A stretch of DNA of 64,000 nt from Mesorhizobium sophorae (GCF_002270415.1 NZ_NNRI01000007.1:1426001-1490000), one strand, 5' to 3'; numbered from the stretch's first letter, positions 26,450 to 35,912 are shown. The notes: generated by a model from the sequence alone, not told the origin. Numbers and translations are program-made.

Positions 26450-28093
26450 TTAGTCTTGGTTGAAACGCGTCGTATAATGCTGAATGGCCGCCCGAACATT
26501 GGAAAATAAGCGCTCGGGTCCCAGCCGATTGGCGAAGCCTGAGGCCCGGATGTATTCAAGTACGCTGGGGTTCAGCCCTACCAGCCAACACGTCACGCCT
26601 TGCTCGGTCATGCGGCGTTCACCCTCCATCAACATCTGGAGGGCTGAATACTCGATGTCGAAAACCCGGCTCATGTCGAGCGCGAGGACACGCGGCTTAT
26701 GCTCGGCGACCAGGGTCTGGATCCGATCCGCGACCCGTTGAGCATTGGCGAAGAAGAGCCGTCCCTCAGGCCGAAGGATCAACAGGCCCTCGAATGTCTC
26801 GTCGTCCGGGTGCTCGGACGACAACGGCCGGAGTACGTCGGCTCCCCGTTTGCGGCCGATAACGTAAACGTTTGGGTTCGCCGCCTGACTGGCCAAGCCC
26901 GCCAGCGACAGGACAATCGCCACGACGATTCCCTGGAGCGTGCCGAAGGCAAGCACGCCAAGGAAGGCCGCCAGCGCCCATCGAAACTCCATTCGCCGGA
27001 CCTTGCGGATGGAGATGAACTCGGCCGGCTGAATTAGTCCAATCGAGTAGACGATCACGATTGCCGCCAGCACAGCCTGGGGCAACAGGCTGAGCAGAGG
27101 GGCAAGCAGCAGCATGGTGGCCGCTGCGGCGGCGGCCGTGACGAGCGACGCCATCTGCGTGTGTCCGCCGACCGCGCGGACCACGGCGGTCTGGGAGGTA
27201 CCACCCCCCGCCGGCATGGCGCCGAACAAAGCGCCTGCCAGGTTGGCGGCGCCAGTTGCAAGAAGCTCGCGGTCGGGCTTGATGGGTGGCTCGGCGGGGT
27301 CGGCAAAGGCTCGGCCGGCGGCGATCGTTTCGGTGAAGCTCATCAATGCGATGCCGAGAGCGCCGGGCAAGAGTTGCTGGACAAGGCTGAGACTGGGCAA
27401 GGTGACCGACGGAAGCGACTGTGGAATGAACCCCACGGTGCCAACGCCCAAGGAATCCAAGCCAAGGAACCACGAAAGCACGATCCCGGCGCTCACCACT
27501 ACGAGGGGAGCCGGCGAATGGGGCCAGAACCGCTCCATCGCCAACAGCGCGAGTATTGCCGCGATGGCGATGATCAGAGTGAGCACCGACATGTCGGGCA
27601 AATGGTGCGCCACACTCAAAATGTCGCGCAGGAAGCCTTCCTTCGCAATGTGCACGCCAAGCAGCTTCGGCACTTGATCAAGTACGATCACAAGGCCGAT
27701 GCCGGCCTTGAAGCCGGTTAGAACGGGAGACGAGATGAAATTGGCGATGAACCCGAGGCGAAGCACGGAGGCCCCGATCAGCAGGGCTCCGGTCAGCGCG
27801 GTGAGCGTCGCAGTCGCGGTGATCAGCCTGCCCGGGTCACCGTCCGGAACTGCGAGCCCGAGCTGTGTCCCGGCGAGGATCGCAAGGGTGGTCGTAGAGC
27901 TTACACTCAGGACACGCGATGTGCCTAGCAGCGCGTAGACGATCATCGGCACGAACGCCGTGTAAAGCCCGATACTTACCGGCAGGCCCGCAACCGTCGC
28001 GTAGGCCATCGCCTTAGGCAGGACGACGGCTGCGGCCGTCAAACCTGCGACCACATCGAGGCGTTGGACTGCAACGACCGAGGGTGTTCTCAC
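26450..28093 (-). CDS. second SulP-family anion transporter with STAS domain
   Basis: A 547-aa protein of SulP/SLC26 architecture: membrane domain about 10-400 (AAAVVLPKAMAYATVAGLPV; IGLYTAFVPMIVYALLGTSR) and a STAS domain about 425-540 (VLALDMSRVFDIEYSALQML). Its sequence differs considerably from the other SulP gene in this cluster, so this is not a recent duplication. It converges with the CYTH-CHAD gene (49-bp gap) and is divergent from ccoN. A 6-bp stem hairpin (CGCTCG-TTAAT-CGAGCG, 28107-28123) lies just upstream of its start. Substrate unknown. Confidence 0.87.
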   Translation of the reverse strand: MRTPSVVAVQRLDVVAGLTAAAVVLPKAMAYATVAGLPVSIGLYTAFVPMIVYALLGTSRVLSVSSTTTLAILAGTQLGLAVPDGDPGRLITATATLTALTGALLIGASVLRLGFIANFISSPVLTGFKAGIGLVIVLDQVPKLLGVHIAKEGFLRDILSVAHHLPDMSVLTLIIAIAAILALLAMERFWPHSPAPLVVVSAGIVLSWFLGLDSLGVGTVGFIPQSLPSVTLPSLSLVQQLLPGALGIALMSFTETIAAGRAFADPAEPPIKPDRELLATGAANLAGALFGAMPAGGGTSQTAVVRAVGGHTQMASLVTAAAAAATMLLLAPLLSLLPQAVLAAIVIVYSIGLIQPAEFISIRKVRRMEFRWALAAFLGVLAFGTLQGIVVAIVLSLAGLASQAANPNVYVIGRKRGADVLRPLSSEHPDDETFEGLLILRPEGRLFFANAQRVADRIQTLVAEHKPRVLALDMSRVFDIEYSALQMLMEGERRMTEQGVTCWLVGLNPSVLEYIRASGFANRLGPERLFSNVRAAIQHYTTRFNQD

Positions 28094-28339
28094 GCCGCTT
28101 TGCCAGCGCTCGTTAATCGAGCGACCTTAGTGTCAGTTTTGGGTTCTCAACATAGCGCGTAACTCCTCGGCAAGGAAGAGCGCTCAATTACGCGCCGTCC
28201 TGGGCTCTAATCAGTTGGCAGTGCGGTCCGCCTACAAATGAAAGCGGATGAGGCAGCGGCAGCTTGACGGGCGGGCGATCCAGTGGTGCCGGGCAGCCGA
28301 AACTATTCTGGACAATGCGGTAACAAGGGGATCATATAA

Positions 28340-30028
28340 ATGCGCGTAGGCGTATTGTGTTCAACCAAGTGGGGGACACTTGATATGGTTGCACAGCTCA
28401 CAACAGGCGAACGCCAGCTTGCGATCGTTGTTCTCTCGCTTGTCGCCCTCCTAGGGCTGGCCATGGCTGCCGCCGGGCGCGCAGACCCAATCGGCGTGCA
28501 TGGCTTCATCGTTTTGGCAATTTGCTGTGGTCTCATTTTTGTGGTGCTCGGCGCGTATTACGCACCGGAGCCGTCTCCAGAACGGCTGGAGCATTACTAT
28601 GACGACCCCAGCAAGGTCGGCATTGTGCTCACCATGGCCTGGGCGGTGGTCGGGATGTTCCTCGGCGTCTGGGTCGCAAGCCTGCTCGCGTGGCCGGACC
28701 TGACCTTCGATGCAGCGTGGGCGAGCTTCGGCCGCCTGCGCCCCGCCCATACCAGCGCCGTCATCTTCGGGTTTGGCGGCAACGCGCTGATCGCCACCTC
28801 CTTCCACGTTCTCCAGCGCACGTCCCGGGCGCGGCTGCCGGACCAGTTCAGCCCATGGTTCGTGCTCATCGGCTACAATCTGTTCTGCGTGGTCGCGGCG
28901 ACCGGCTACTTCATGGGCGTGACACAATCGAAGGAATACGCCGAGCCTGAATGGTATGCTGATATCTGGCTGGTCGTCGTCTGGGTAACGTATTTTGCCA
29001 TCTACATCCGCACGCTGGCGCGGCGAAAGGAACCGCACATCTATGTCGCCAATTGGTACTATATGGCCTTCATCCTGGTTGTTGCGATCCTCCACATCGT
29101 GAACAATCTTGCCGTCCCGGTATCGTTCGGACACGCCAAGAGCTATTCCGTTTTTTCAGGTGTCCAGGATGCGATGGTTCAATGGTGGTACGGCCACAAC
29201 GCCGTCGCGTTCTTCCTTACAGCCGGCTTTCTCGGCATGATGTATTACTACCTGCCAAAGAGGGCCGGGCGGCCTATCTATTCCTACAGGCTTTCCATCA
29301 TCAGTTTCTGGGGCATCACCTTCATGTACATGTGGGCGGGTTCCCACCACCTGCTTTACACGGCGTTGCCACAATGGGTTCAGACGCTGGGCATGACCTT
29401 CTCGCTGATCCTGCTGGTACCTTCCTGGGCTTCGGCCGGAAACGCACTCGCCACGCTCAACGGCGCCTGGCACAAGGTCCGCGACGATGCGACCCTGCGC
29501 TTCATGATGGCCGCGGCGGTCTTTTACGGACTGACCACGTTCGAGGGGTCGTTCCTGGCCATTCGCCCGGTCAACTCGCTATCCCACTACACTGACTGGA
29601 CCGTCGGACATGTACACGCCGGCGCGCTTGGGTGGGTCGCGCTGATAACGTTCGGCTCGATCTACTGTATTGTTCCGTGGCTCTGGAAGCGCGAGCGTAT
29701 GTATTCAGCGCGGCTGGTCGAAGTCCATTTCTGGTTGGCCATTATCGGAACGGTTATCTATGTCTTCGCGATGTGGAATTCGGGCATCATCCAAGGCCTG
29801 ATGTGGCGGACCTACAACGAGAACGGAACGCTGACCTACTCCTTCGTGGAGTCCATGGTCGCCATGCATCCCTACTACATCGCGCGCGCCTTTGGCGGTC
29901 TTCTGTTCCTGATGGGCGCTATCGTCGGTTCCTACAACATCTGGATGACGATCCGTGGCGAGGCGGAGGTCGCCCCTGAGTCCGCAGACCTCCCCGAGCC
30001 CAGGCTCGCGTCCGCGCCGGGGGAGTAG
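28340..30028 (+). CDS. ccoN: cbb3-type cytochrome c oxidase subunit I
   Basis: A 562-aa haem-copper oxidase catalytic subunit with about 12 helices (fixN in rhizobia). CuB/haem ligands are visible in WWYGHNAVAFFLTAGF, AGSHHLLYTALP (paired His) and VGHVHAGALGW, plus RPAHTSAVIFGFGGNALIA early on. It gives high-affinity oxygen reduction. Two starts are possible: ATG 28340 (GGGGA 8 bases upstream) or ATG 28385 (GGGGGA upstream), the latter closer to usual N-termini. I found no TTGAT-N4-ATCAA FixK/FNR box in the 246-bp upstream gap. Confidence 0.93.
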   Translation: MRVGVLCSTKWGTLDMVAQLTTGERQLAIVVLSLVALLGLAMAAAGRADPIGVHGFIVLAICCGLIFVVLGAYYAPEPSPERLEHYYDDPSKVGIVLTMAWAVVGMFLGVWVASLLAWPDLTFDAAWASFGRLRPAHTSAVIFGFGGNALIATSFHVLQRTSRARLPDQFSPWFVLIGYNLFCVVAATGYFMGVTQSKEYAEPEWYADIWLVVVWVTYFAIYIRTLARRKEPHIYVANWYYMAFILVVAILHIVNNLAVPVSFGHAKSYSVFSGVQDAMVQWWYGHNAVAFFLTAGFLGMMYYYLPKRAGRPIYSYRLSIISFWGITFMYMWAGSHHLLYTALPQWVQTLGMTFSLILLVPSWASAGNALATLNGAWHKVRDDATLRFMMAAAVFYGLTTFEGSFLAIRPVNSLSHYTDWTVGHVHAGALGWVALITFGSIYCIVPWLWKRERMYSARLVEVHFWLAIIGTVIYVFAMWNSGIIQGLMWRTYNENGTLTYSFVESMVAMHPYYIARAFGGLLFLMGAIVGSYNIWMTIRGEAEVAPESADLPEPRLASAPGE

Positions 30029-30031
30029 GAC

Positions 30032-30769
30032 ATGGCCGAATTTCATCGCAAGATTGAACGCAACGCCATGGGCTTCGTTCTGGCCATCGTCGTCGTCGCC
30101 AGCATTGGCGGCTTTGTCGAGATCGCTCCACTGTTCACGATCGACGACACGGTCGAGAACGTGCAGGACATGCGGCTCTACACCCCGCTGGAGCAGGCTG
30201 GGCGCGACATCTACACGCGCGAAGGTTGCTACGCCTGCCATTCTCAAATGATCCGAACACTGCGCGACGAGGTCGAACGCTACGGTCCTTATTCGCTCGC
30301 CGTTGAATCTAAATACGATCATCCGATGTTGTGGGGATCAAAGCGCACGGGACCGGATCTGGCCCGCATAGGCGGCAAATATTCTGACGCCTGGCAGGTC
30401 GCCCACCTGATCAATCCCCGCGACGTCGTGCCGGAATCCGTCATGCCGAAATATGGCTGGCTGCAGCGCAACGCCCTGCGCATCGACGACCTCGGCGAGC
30501 ATTTGGCCGCTCTCAGGGACGTCGGCGTTCCCTATACGGACGACATGATTGCCAACGCGACCCAGGATGCTCTCGGCCAGGCCGCTCCGGACGGTGATTT
30601 CGCCGCCGGCGTTGTCAAGCGCTACGGGCAGGCAACGCAGGTCAGGGCTTTTGACGGCGATCCGGGAACCATCACGGAAATGGATGCGCTGGTCGCCTAT
30701 CTCCAGATCATGGGCCATCTCACCGACGCTGCCTACAAACAGGCGGCAGCCGCGGAGCCTGCAAAATGA
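30032..30769 (+). CDS. ccoO: cbb3 oxidase monohaem cytochrome c subunit
   Basis: A 245-aa protein (fixO). One N-terminal membrane anchor (residues about 13-35) is followed by a periplasmic cytochrome c domain with CYACH at 66-70 in the hallmark GCYACHSQMIRTL. The family blocks YGPYSLAVESKYDHPMLWGS and KRTGPDLARIGGKYSDAW follow. It starts 3 bp after ccoN, and its stop overlaps the ccoQ start (ATGA). It passes electrons from CcoP to CcoN. Confidence 0.95.
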   Translation: MAEFHRKIERNAMGFVLAIVVVASIGGFVEIAPLFTIDDTVENVQDMRLYTPLEQAGRDIYTREGCYACHSQMIRTLRDEVERYGPYSLAVESKYDHPMLWGSKRTGPDLARIGGKYSDAWQVAHLINPRDVVPESVMPKYGWLQRNALRIDDLGEHLAALRDVGVPYTDDMIANATQDALGQAAPDGDFAAGVVKRYGQATQVRAFDGDPGTITEMDALVAYLQIMGHLTDAAYKQAAAAEPAK

Positions 30770-30936
30770 ACTTCGACCATGACACCGTCGTCGGCTTCAC
30801 GAAGAGCTGGGGGCTGTTCTACCTGATCGCTATGGCAGTTGGCGTCCTGATCTATGTTTTCTGGCCTTCGAACTTAGAGCGGTTCCACGCGGCCAAGAAG
30901 AACATCCTCGATGAGGACGACAAGCCATGGAAGTAG
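30766..30936 (+). CDS. ccoQ: cbb3 oxidase small subunit CcoQ
   Basis: A 56-aa protein, MNFDHDTVVGFTKSWGLFYL at the start, with one transmembrane helix (LFYLIAMAVGVLIYVFWP) and a charged cytoplasmic tail ending DDKPWK, exactly the FixQ/CcoQ pattern. Coupled by ATGA overlap with ccoO and overlapping ccoP by 10 bp. It stabilises the CcoP-containing complex. Confidence 0.9.
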   Translation: MNFDHDTVVGFTKSWGLFYLIAMAVGVLIYVFWPSNLERFHAAKKNILDEDDKPWK

Positions 30937-31808
30937 GCGAACGCGATCCCGTCACCGGGCAGCTGACGACGGGTCATGAATGGAACGGCATAAAGGAGCT
31001 CTACACTCCGGTACCGCGGGTCGTGATCTTGTTTCTCGTCCTCACGACCCTGTTCGCGGTGGGATACTGGATCCTTATGCCTGCTTGGCCCTTGGGGCGG
31101 ACCTACACGAAGGGCCTGCTTGGGGTCGATCAGAAAACGACGGTCGAACGTCAGGTCGAAGAGGCCACCGCCGAACGCGCGCTATGGACGAAGCGGATTG
31201 ACGAGATGGATTTCCCGGCGATCAGGGCGGACCCCGCGCTGATGGAAACCGTGCGCGAAGCCGGAGCGACGCTCTTCAAGGACAATTGCGCGGCGTGCCA
31301 CGGAGCTCGTGGCACAGGAGGTAAGGGTTTTCCCGACCTGACGGCAGCCGCATGGCTGTGGGGCGGCAATCCAGAGACGATCGTCGAAACGCTGCGCGTT
31401 GGGATCAATTCGGCGCATGACGAAACACGGGTCTCGCAGATGCTCGCCTTCGGCCGTGACGGAATCCTCAGCCTAGCGCAGATCAACGATGTGCGTGCCT
31501 ACGTTCAGTCTCTCGGCGGGTCGACCGAACCCACCGTCGCTTCGCCTGAGGCCGTTTCTCGCGGAAAGGAAGTCTTTGTCGCGAACTGTGTTGCTTGTCA
31601 TGGAGAGGATGCCAAGGGCAAACAAGACGTAGGCGCTCCTGATCTCACCGATGCCAATTGGATCTATGGGGGAGATAGCCAGTCGATCCACACGTCGATC
31701 TATTCGGGGCACCAAGGACAGATGCCGTCCTGGGAGCAGCGCCTTTCGACGACCCAGCGCAAGATCCTCGCACTTTATGTCCTGTCACTTTCGGAGAAAA
31801 GATCGTGA
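30927..31808 (+). CDS. ccoP: cbb3 oxidase dihaem cytochrome c subunit
   Basis: A 293-aa protein (fixP). N-terminal TGHEWNGIKELYTPVPR and the following helix (about 31-52) are typical of CcoP. Two cytochrome c domains carry CAACH (121-125) and CVACH (221-225), with DLTAAAWLWGG and DLTDANWIYGG as matching distal blocks. It overlaps ccoQ at the start and the next small gene at the stop (GTGA), so translation is continuous through the cluster. Confidence 0.95.
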   Translation: MEVGERDPVTGQLTTGHEWNGIKELYTPVPRVVILFLVLTTLFAVGYWILMPAWPLGRTYTKGLLGVDQKTTVERQVEEATAERALWTKRIDEMDFPAIRADPALMETVREAGATLFKDNCAACHGARGTGGKGFPDLTAAAWLWGGNPETIVETLRVGINSAHDETRVSQMLAFGRDGILSLAQINDVRAYVQSLGGSTEPTVASPEAVSRGKEVFVANCVACHGEDAKGKQDVGAPDLTDANWIYGGDSQSIHTSIYSGHQGQMPSWEQRLSTTQRKILALYVLSLSEKRS

Positions 31809-32035
31809 CGGTCGCCGCTGAAAAAACAGAAGCAGGGATCGCTCCACGGGCATTCTCGCGCGGCAAGGCCTTGGCGGTCGCCTTGGTTGCCGCCGGACTT
31901 GCCACATTCACCGTTGCAAACGCGCATTTCCTCTACGTGGCATTCATGTCGCAGCCGGACTGCGTTCCACACAGCAAGGTGTCACGAGCCGCCATTCCGG
32001 GAGGCCTCTACCAAGCCGCCGATCCGGCTTGCTAG
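31805..32035 (+). CDS. small single-pass membrane protein in the cbb3 cluster
   Basis: A 76-aa protein starting at GTG 31805, coupled to ccoP by GTGA overlap. A polar N-terminus (residues 1-20) precedes one transmembrane helix (LAVALVAAGLATFTVANAHF) and a short outward tail with two cysteines (QPDCVPH; ADPAC at the C-terminus). Position and the NAHFLYVAF helix end faintly recall the N-terminal anchor of FixH, but the FixH periplasmic domain is missing. It may be an assembly or copper-handling accessory; that is inference. Confidence 0.75.
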   Translation: MTVAAEKTEAGIAPRAFSRGKALAVALVAAGLATFTVANAHFLYVAFMSQPDCVPHSKVSRAAIPGGLYQAADPAC

Positions 32036-32085
32036 GGCCTTGCGAACACGGCAATGAACCAGGCAGGGCAGGAAGGAACATCACA

Positions 32086-32868
32086 ATGGGCAATGTCGAT
32101 TTGACAGCGGATGGCCCTACCTACGTGGGGGCCCGCAATCGCCATCTTCCAGCCGGCGCCGCCCTCGGCTGGCTGCGCGCCGGTTGGCGTGACCTCATGG
32201 CAGAGCCGGGTTCCAGCCTCGCCTACGGCCTCGCTGTGTTCATCGTTTCAGTCGCGATCGTCGGAGGCCTTTTCTTCCTCGGTCTCGACTACATCCTGTT
32301 TCCCGCCATCGCTGCCTTCATGGTCGTCGGTCCGCTCGTCGCCATAGGTCTCTACGAAAAGAGCCGGCTGATCGAGGCCGGCGAGCCGGTTTCGCTGCAG
32401 CGCATGATCTTCGTCAGGCCGGCCTCCGGCGCCCAGGTGCTGTTCACCGGCGTCATCATGCTGGGGCTGGCCTTGCTGTGGATGCGAGCCGCAGTCATTA
32501 TCTATGCGCTGTTCTTCGGTTTGCGGCCGTTTCCAGGCCTCGACCATGTTGCTTCGATGCTATTCACCACGGGCATCGGATGGGCCATGCTCGCCACGGG
32601 CACCGTCGTCGGCGGGGTTTTCGCGGCGTTTTCCTTTGCGATCAGCGTTTTCTCGGTACCGATGCTCCTCGACGAGCGGACGGACGCTTTTACGGCAATG
32701 GGCATGAGCATTTCCCGCGTCTGGAACAATCGGCCTGTCATGATCGCTTGGGGAGCGATTGTGCTTGCGCTGACCGCGGTCGGCCTGCTGACAGCAATGA
32801 TCGGCCTGATCGTCGTCTTTCCACTGCTCGGGCACGCTACCTGGCACGCCTACAAGGCAATCAAATGA
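32086..32868 (+). CDS. DUF2189 integral membrane protein
   Basis: A 260-aa protein with about six helices: LAYGLAVFIVSVAIVGGLFF, ILFPAIAAFMVVGPLVAIGL, VLFTGVIMLGLALLWMRAAV and others toward the C-terminus. LGWLRAGWRDLMAEPGSSLA at the N-terminus and the ending GHATWHAYKAI are characteristic of DUF2189. AGGAAGGA (32070-32077) sets the start at ATG 32086. It lies between ccoP and fixI, where fixG and fixH normally sit, on the same strand. The function of the family is not known; context suggests a role with oxidase assembly or microaerobic membrane physiology. Confidence 0.82.
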   Translation: MGNVDLTADGPTYVGARNRHLPAGAALGWLRAGWRDLMAEPGSSLAYGLAVFIVSVAIVGGLFFLGLDYILFPAIAAFMVVGPLVAIGLYEKSRLIEAGEPVSLQRMIFVRPASGAQVLFTGVIMLGLALLWMRAAVIIYALFFGLRPFPGLDHVASMLFTTGIGWAMLATGTVVGGVFAAFSFAISVFSVPMLLDERTDAFTAMGMSISRVWNNRPVMIAWGAIVLALTAVGLLTAMIGLIVVFPLLGHATWHAYKAIK

Positions 32869-32905
32869 CGTCGGCTATGCTCAGGCCGCAAAAGGCTGCT
32901 GACCC

Positions 32906-35200
32906 ATGACCTGTTGCGCGCCCGGTGCGGAGGCCGCCTTGTCGATCGCCGGGATTGATGCCGGGTCGAACCCGGCGGAGGAAATCCGGCTGGCCAGTCG
33001 TGATCTCGGTAACGGCGCCCGCCAATCCGCTCTTTCGGTTCCCGGTATTCATTGCGCGGCCTGCATCGCAACGGTCGAAAGTACCCTGTTGACATTGCCC
33101 GGTGTGGAATTTGCCCGCGTGAACCTCTCCATGAAGCGCGTCACGGTGAATTGGCGTGCGGCGGAAATCAGCTCGCCCGATCTGATCGGGGCTCTGAGCG
33201 CCGCCGGCTACGATGCACATGTATTCTCGATCGAATCCGATCCGCGCGATCCTGAGTATTCGCGGCTCATCCGGGCGCTCGCAGTTGCCGGGTTCTCGGC
33301 AATGAACATCATGATTCTGTCCGTGTCTGTGTGGTCGGGCGCCGATGCGGGCACACGTCAAGCCTTCCACTTGATATCGGCGGTGCTTGCGCTGCCTGCC
33401 TTGATCTACTCGGGGCGGATTTTCCATGCCTCTGCGTGGTCTGCGCTTCGCCAGCGACGGACCAACATGGACGTGCCGATTTCGGTTGGTGTGACGCTTG
33501 CCTTCGCGCTTAGCCTCTACGACACGGTCCACAACGCCACTCATGCATATTTCGATGCTGCGACTTCGCTTCTGTTCTTCCTGCTGATCGGCCGTACACT
33601 CGACCATTTGATGCGTGAAAAGGCCCGCTCGGCGGTGGCTGGCCTGGCCAGGCTGGCGCCTGCAGGCGCAACGATCATCGAAGCCGATGGCCAGCGGCGC
33701 TACGTCCCGGTTGGCGAGATCGAGCCCGGAGCGTCCCTACTCGTTGCCGCTGGTGATCGAATCCCGCTCGACGGGGTGGTGACGGAAGGCGCTTCCGAAC
33801 TCGATTGCTCGCTGGTTTCGGGCGAGGCCGCACCCAAGCACGCCGGACCAGGGACCATGATCCAGGCAGGGTTGACGAACCTTACGGGTCCGTTGACGGT
33901 CAGGACCATTGCGCGTGCGGACAGCTCATTCATTGCCGAAATGGTCCGGATGATGGAGGCAGCCGAGGGCGGACGGGCGCGTTACCGCCGGCTGGCCGAC
34001 CGGGCCGCCGCCCTCTATTCTCCGGTGGTGCACGTGATGGCCCTGCTGTCGTTCCTCGGCTGGATATCGGCTACCGGCGATTGGCACGCATCGGTCACGA
34101 TCGCGATAGCCGTCCTGATCATCACCTGCCCCTGCGCGCTGGGCCTTGCCGTGCCGATCGTCCAGGTCGTGGCCGCGCGCCGCCTCTTCGAGAAAGGTAT
34201 CATGGTCAAGGACGGCTCGGCGCTGGAGCGGCTTGCGGAAGTCGACACCGTGCTTTTCGACAAGACGGGAACCCTGACACTTGGAAAGCCGCGCCTCGTC
34301 AACGCCAGCGACATCGAACCGTATGCCCTGGGAATCGCGGCGGCGATCGTCGCCCGTTCCAGGCATCCAATGTCTGCGGCGATCTCGGACGCTGTACAAA
34401 ACGGTCAGGCATTTCCGGAGTTCGACCGGATTTCAGAACATCCGGGCTGTGGAGTGGAAGCGCGAGCGGGAAACAATATCTATCGCATCGGCCGACCGGA
34501 CTGGGCGCTTGGCCGCAAAGCCGCAATTTCCGATGAGCGCGCTTTCTCCGTTTCGCTCCTCGTGAAAGACGGCGCGCCGTTGGCCAGCTTCGTATTCGAG
34601 GACGGCAATCGTCCTGATGTTCGAGAGACGGTGAGCCGGTTGCAGCGGCAAGGCCTTGCTGTCGGAATCCTCTCTGGGGACCGACGACCTGTCGTCGAAG
34701 AACTTGCGTCATCTCTCCGGATCGACAGCTTCATGCCGGAACTGCTTCCATCCGGAAAAGTTGCGCGCATCGCCGAACTGCGCAAGGCCGGAAGCACGAT
34801 TCTGATGGTCGGCGACGGCCTGAACGATGCTCCAGCGCTTGCGGCCGCGCACGTGTCTATGGCGCCCGCGACGGCAGCCGATGTCGGCCGCAACGCCGCG
34901 GACTTCGTCTTCTTGCACCCGAGTCTTTCGGCTGTGACGGACGCTCTCAAAATCTCGCGCAATGCAGGAATCCTGATTCGCCAGAATTTCACGCTGGCGA
35001 TCGGCTACAACATCATCGCGGTACCAGTCGCCATCCTCGGCCACGTGACTCCGCTTGTGGCAGCGGTCGCGATGTCGCTGTCTTCGATTGTCGTTGTGTC
35101 CAACGCTCTTCGTCTCAGCAATCGTCCATGTCGAAAACCGCCCCGCTGGCAAGCCGCATCGACTCACGCCAACATTCAAGCGATGGCTACAGGATCATGA
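32906..35200 (+). CDS. fixI: copper-transporting P1B-type ATPase for cbb3 assembly
   Basis: A 764-aa P-type ATPase (FixI/CcoI). The N-terminal metal-binding domain has HCAAC near residues 49-53, preceded by an extra CC at residues 3-4. The transmembrane CPC ion motif (IITCPCALGLAVP), phosphorylation site DKTGTLTLGKP, HP motif (SRHPMSAAI) and hinge MVGDGLNDAPAL are all intact. It exports copper toward the oxidase. Its stop overlaps fixS (ATGA), which favours FixI over a general CopA. Confidence 0.92.
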   Translation: MTCCAPGAEAALSIAGIDAGSNPAEEIRLASRDLGNGARQSALSVPGIHCAACIATVESTLLTLPGVEFARVNLSMKRVTVNWRAAEISSPDLIGALSAAGYDAHVFSIESDPRDPEYSRLIRALAVAGFSAMNIMILSVSVWSGADAGTRQAFHLISAVLALPALIYSGRIFHASAWSALRQRRTNMDVPISVGVTLAFALSLYDTVHNATHAYFDAATSLLFFLLIGRTLDHLMREKARSAVAGLARLAPAGATIIEADGQRRYVPVGEIEPGASLLVAAGDRIPLDGVVTEGASELDCSLVSGEAAPKHAGPGTMIQAGLTNLTGPLTVRTIARADSSFIAEMVRMMEAAEGGRARYRRLADRAAALYSPVVHVMALLSFLGWISATGDWHASVTIAIAVLIITCPCALGLAVPIVQVVAARRLFEKGIMVKDGSALERLAEVDTVLFDKTGTLTLGKPRLVNASDIEPYALGIAAAIVARSRHPMSAAISDAVQNGQAFPEFDRISEHPGCGVEARAGNNIYRIGRPDWALGRKAAISDERAFSVSLLVKDGAPLASFVFEDGNRPDVRETVSRLQRQGLAVGILSGDRRPVVEELASSLRIDSFMPELLPSGKVARIAELRKAGSTILMVGDGLNDAPALAAAHVSMAPATAADVGRNAADFVFLHPSLSAVTDALKISRNAGILIRQNFTLAIGYNIIAVPVAILGHVTPLVAAVAMSLSSIVVVSNALRLSNRPCRKPPRWQAASTHANIQAMATGS

Positions 35201-35343
35201 GCTACCTGTCCGTTCTCGTGCCGATCGCAATTCTGATGGGCCTTGCAGGGCTCGCCGCCTTCATGTGGGCGCTGCGTTCAGGACAGTATGACGATCTCGA
35301 CGGGGCGGCCGAGCGAATCCTTATGGATGACGACCAGGAATGA
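35197..35343 (+). CDS. fixS: cbb3 oxidase maturation protein FixS/CcoS
   Basis: A 48-aa single-helix protein, MSYLSVLVPIAILMGLAGLA at the start, followed by AAFMWALRSGQYDDLDGAAE and RILMDD, the diagnostic CcoS pattern. ATG 35197 overlaps the fixI stop. Required for metal cofactor insertion in cbb3 oxidases. It ends the cluster. Confidence 0.92.
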   Translation: MSYLSVLVPIAILMGLAGLAAFMWALRSGQYDDLDGAAERILMDDDQE

Positions 35344-35675
35344 AACAGCGAGGAAGCAAACCTTCTTGCGGACGGTCGATCTACGACTCAAATTCAAAGG
35401 CCCAGTTTAGGAAAATTTCGGACTGAGATGACCTGTAGCCTGCGGGGTTGTCGAAAGTTGAACGAATGACGCTCGCAACCGGAAGGTCGGCTTCGCATCT
35501 TCCTTGGAAAATTGTGGGCACGGAAATGGACCCAGAGAGACGGGAAGCAAATACACCTGCAGAAGGCCTCGAGATATGGTCTCAGTCACGGCCGAACCAA
35601 AGAGCAAAGGATGTAACCTCGGACAACACGAGGGCTTTTCCGAGCAGGTACGTGGCCAAAGGTTCCAAAATCCGC
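35344..35675. other. non-coding gap between fixS and tRNA-Ala
   Basis: A 332-bp stretch with no supported gene; short open frames on both strands lack ribosome sites and family resemblance. It has lower GC than its flanks and directly abuts the 3' (CCA) end of the tRNA, the usual place for integration scars. I see no terminator with a clear U-tract. Confidence 0.5.
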
Positions 35676-35751
<76 letters not shown>

Positions 35752-35912
35752 GTCCAGCGGATGGGCGCATTTATCGGGCGCCGCGCTTTCCTGTCAAGGC
35801 GGCGTTTTGCCGAAATCCGCGGCTGCCGGTCGTCAGGCCAGCACGCGGAGGACGGCGGCCCTTGCCGGTTTCGCCTGCAATGGCTACATGTCGGCAACAA
35901 TTGGAGACCGGC

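Noticed and set aside
28094..28339. FixK/FNR box ahead of ccoN
   Set aside because: No TTGAT-N4-ATCAA or close variant was found by eye in this gap.
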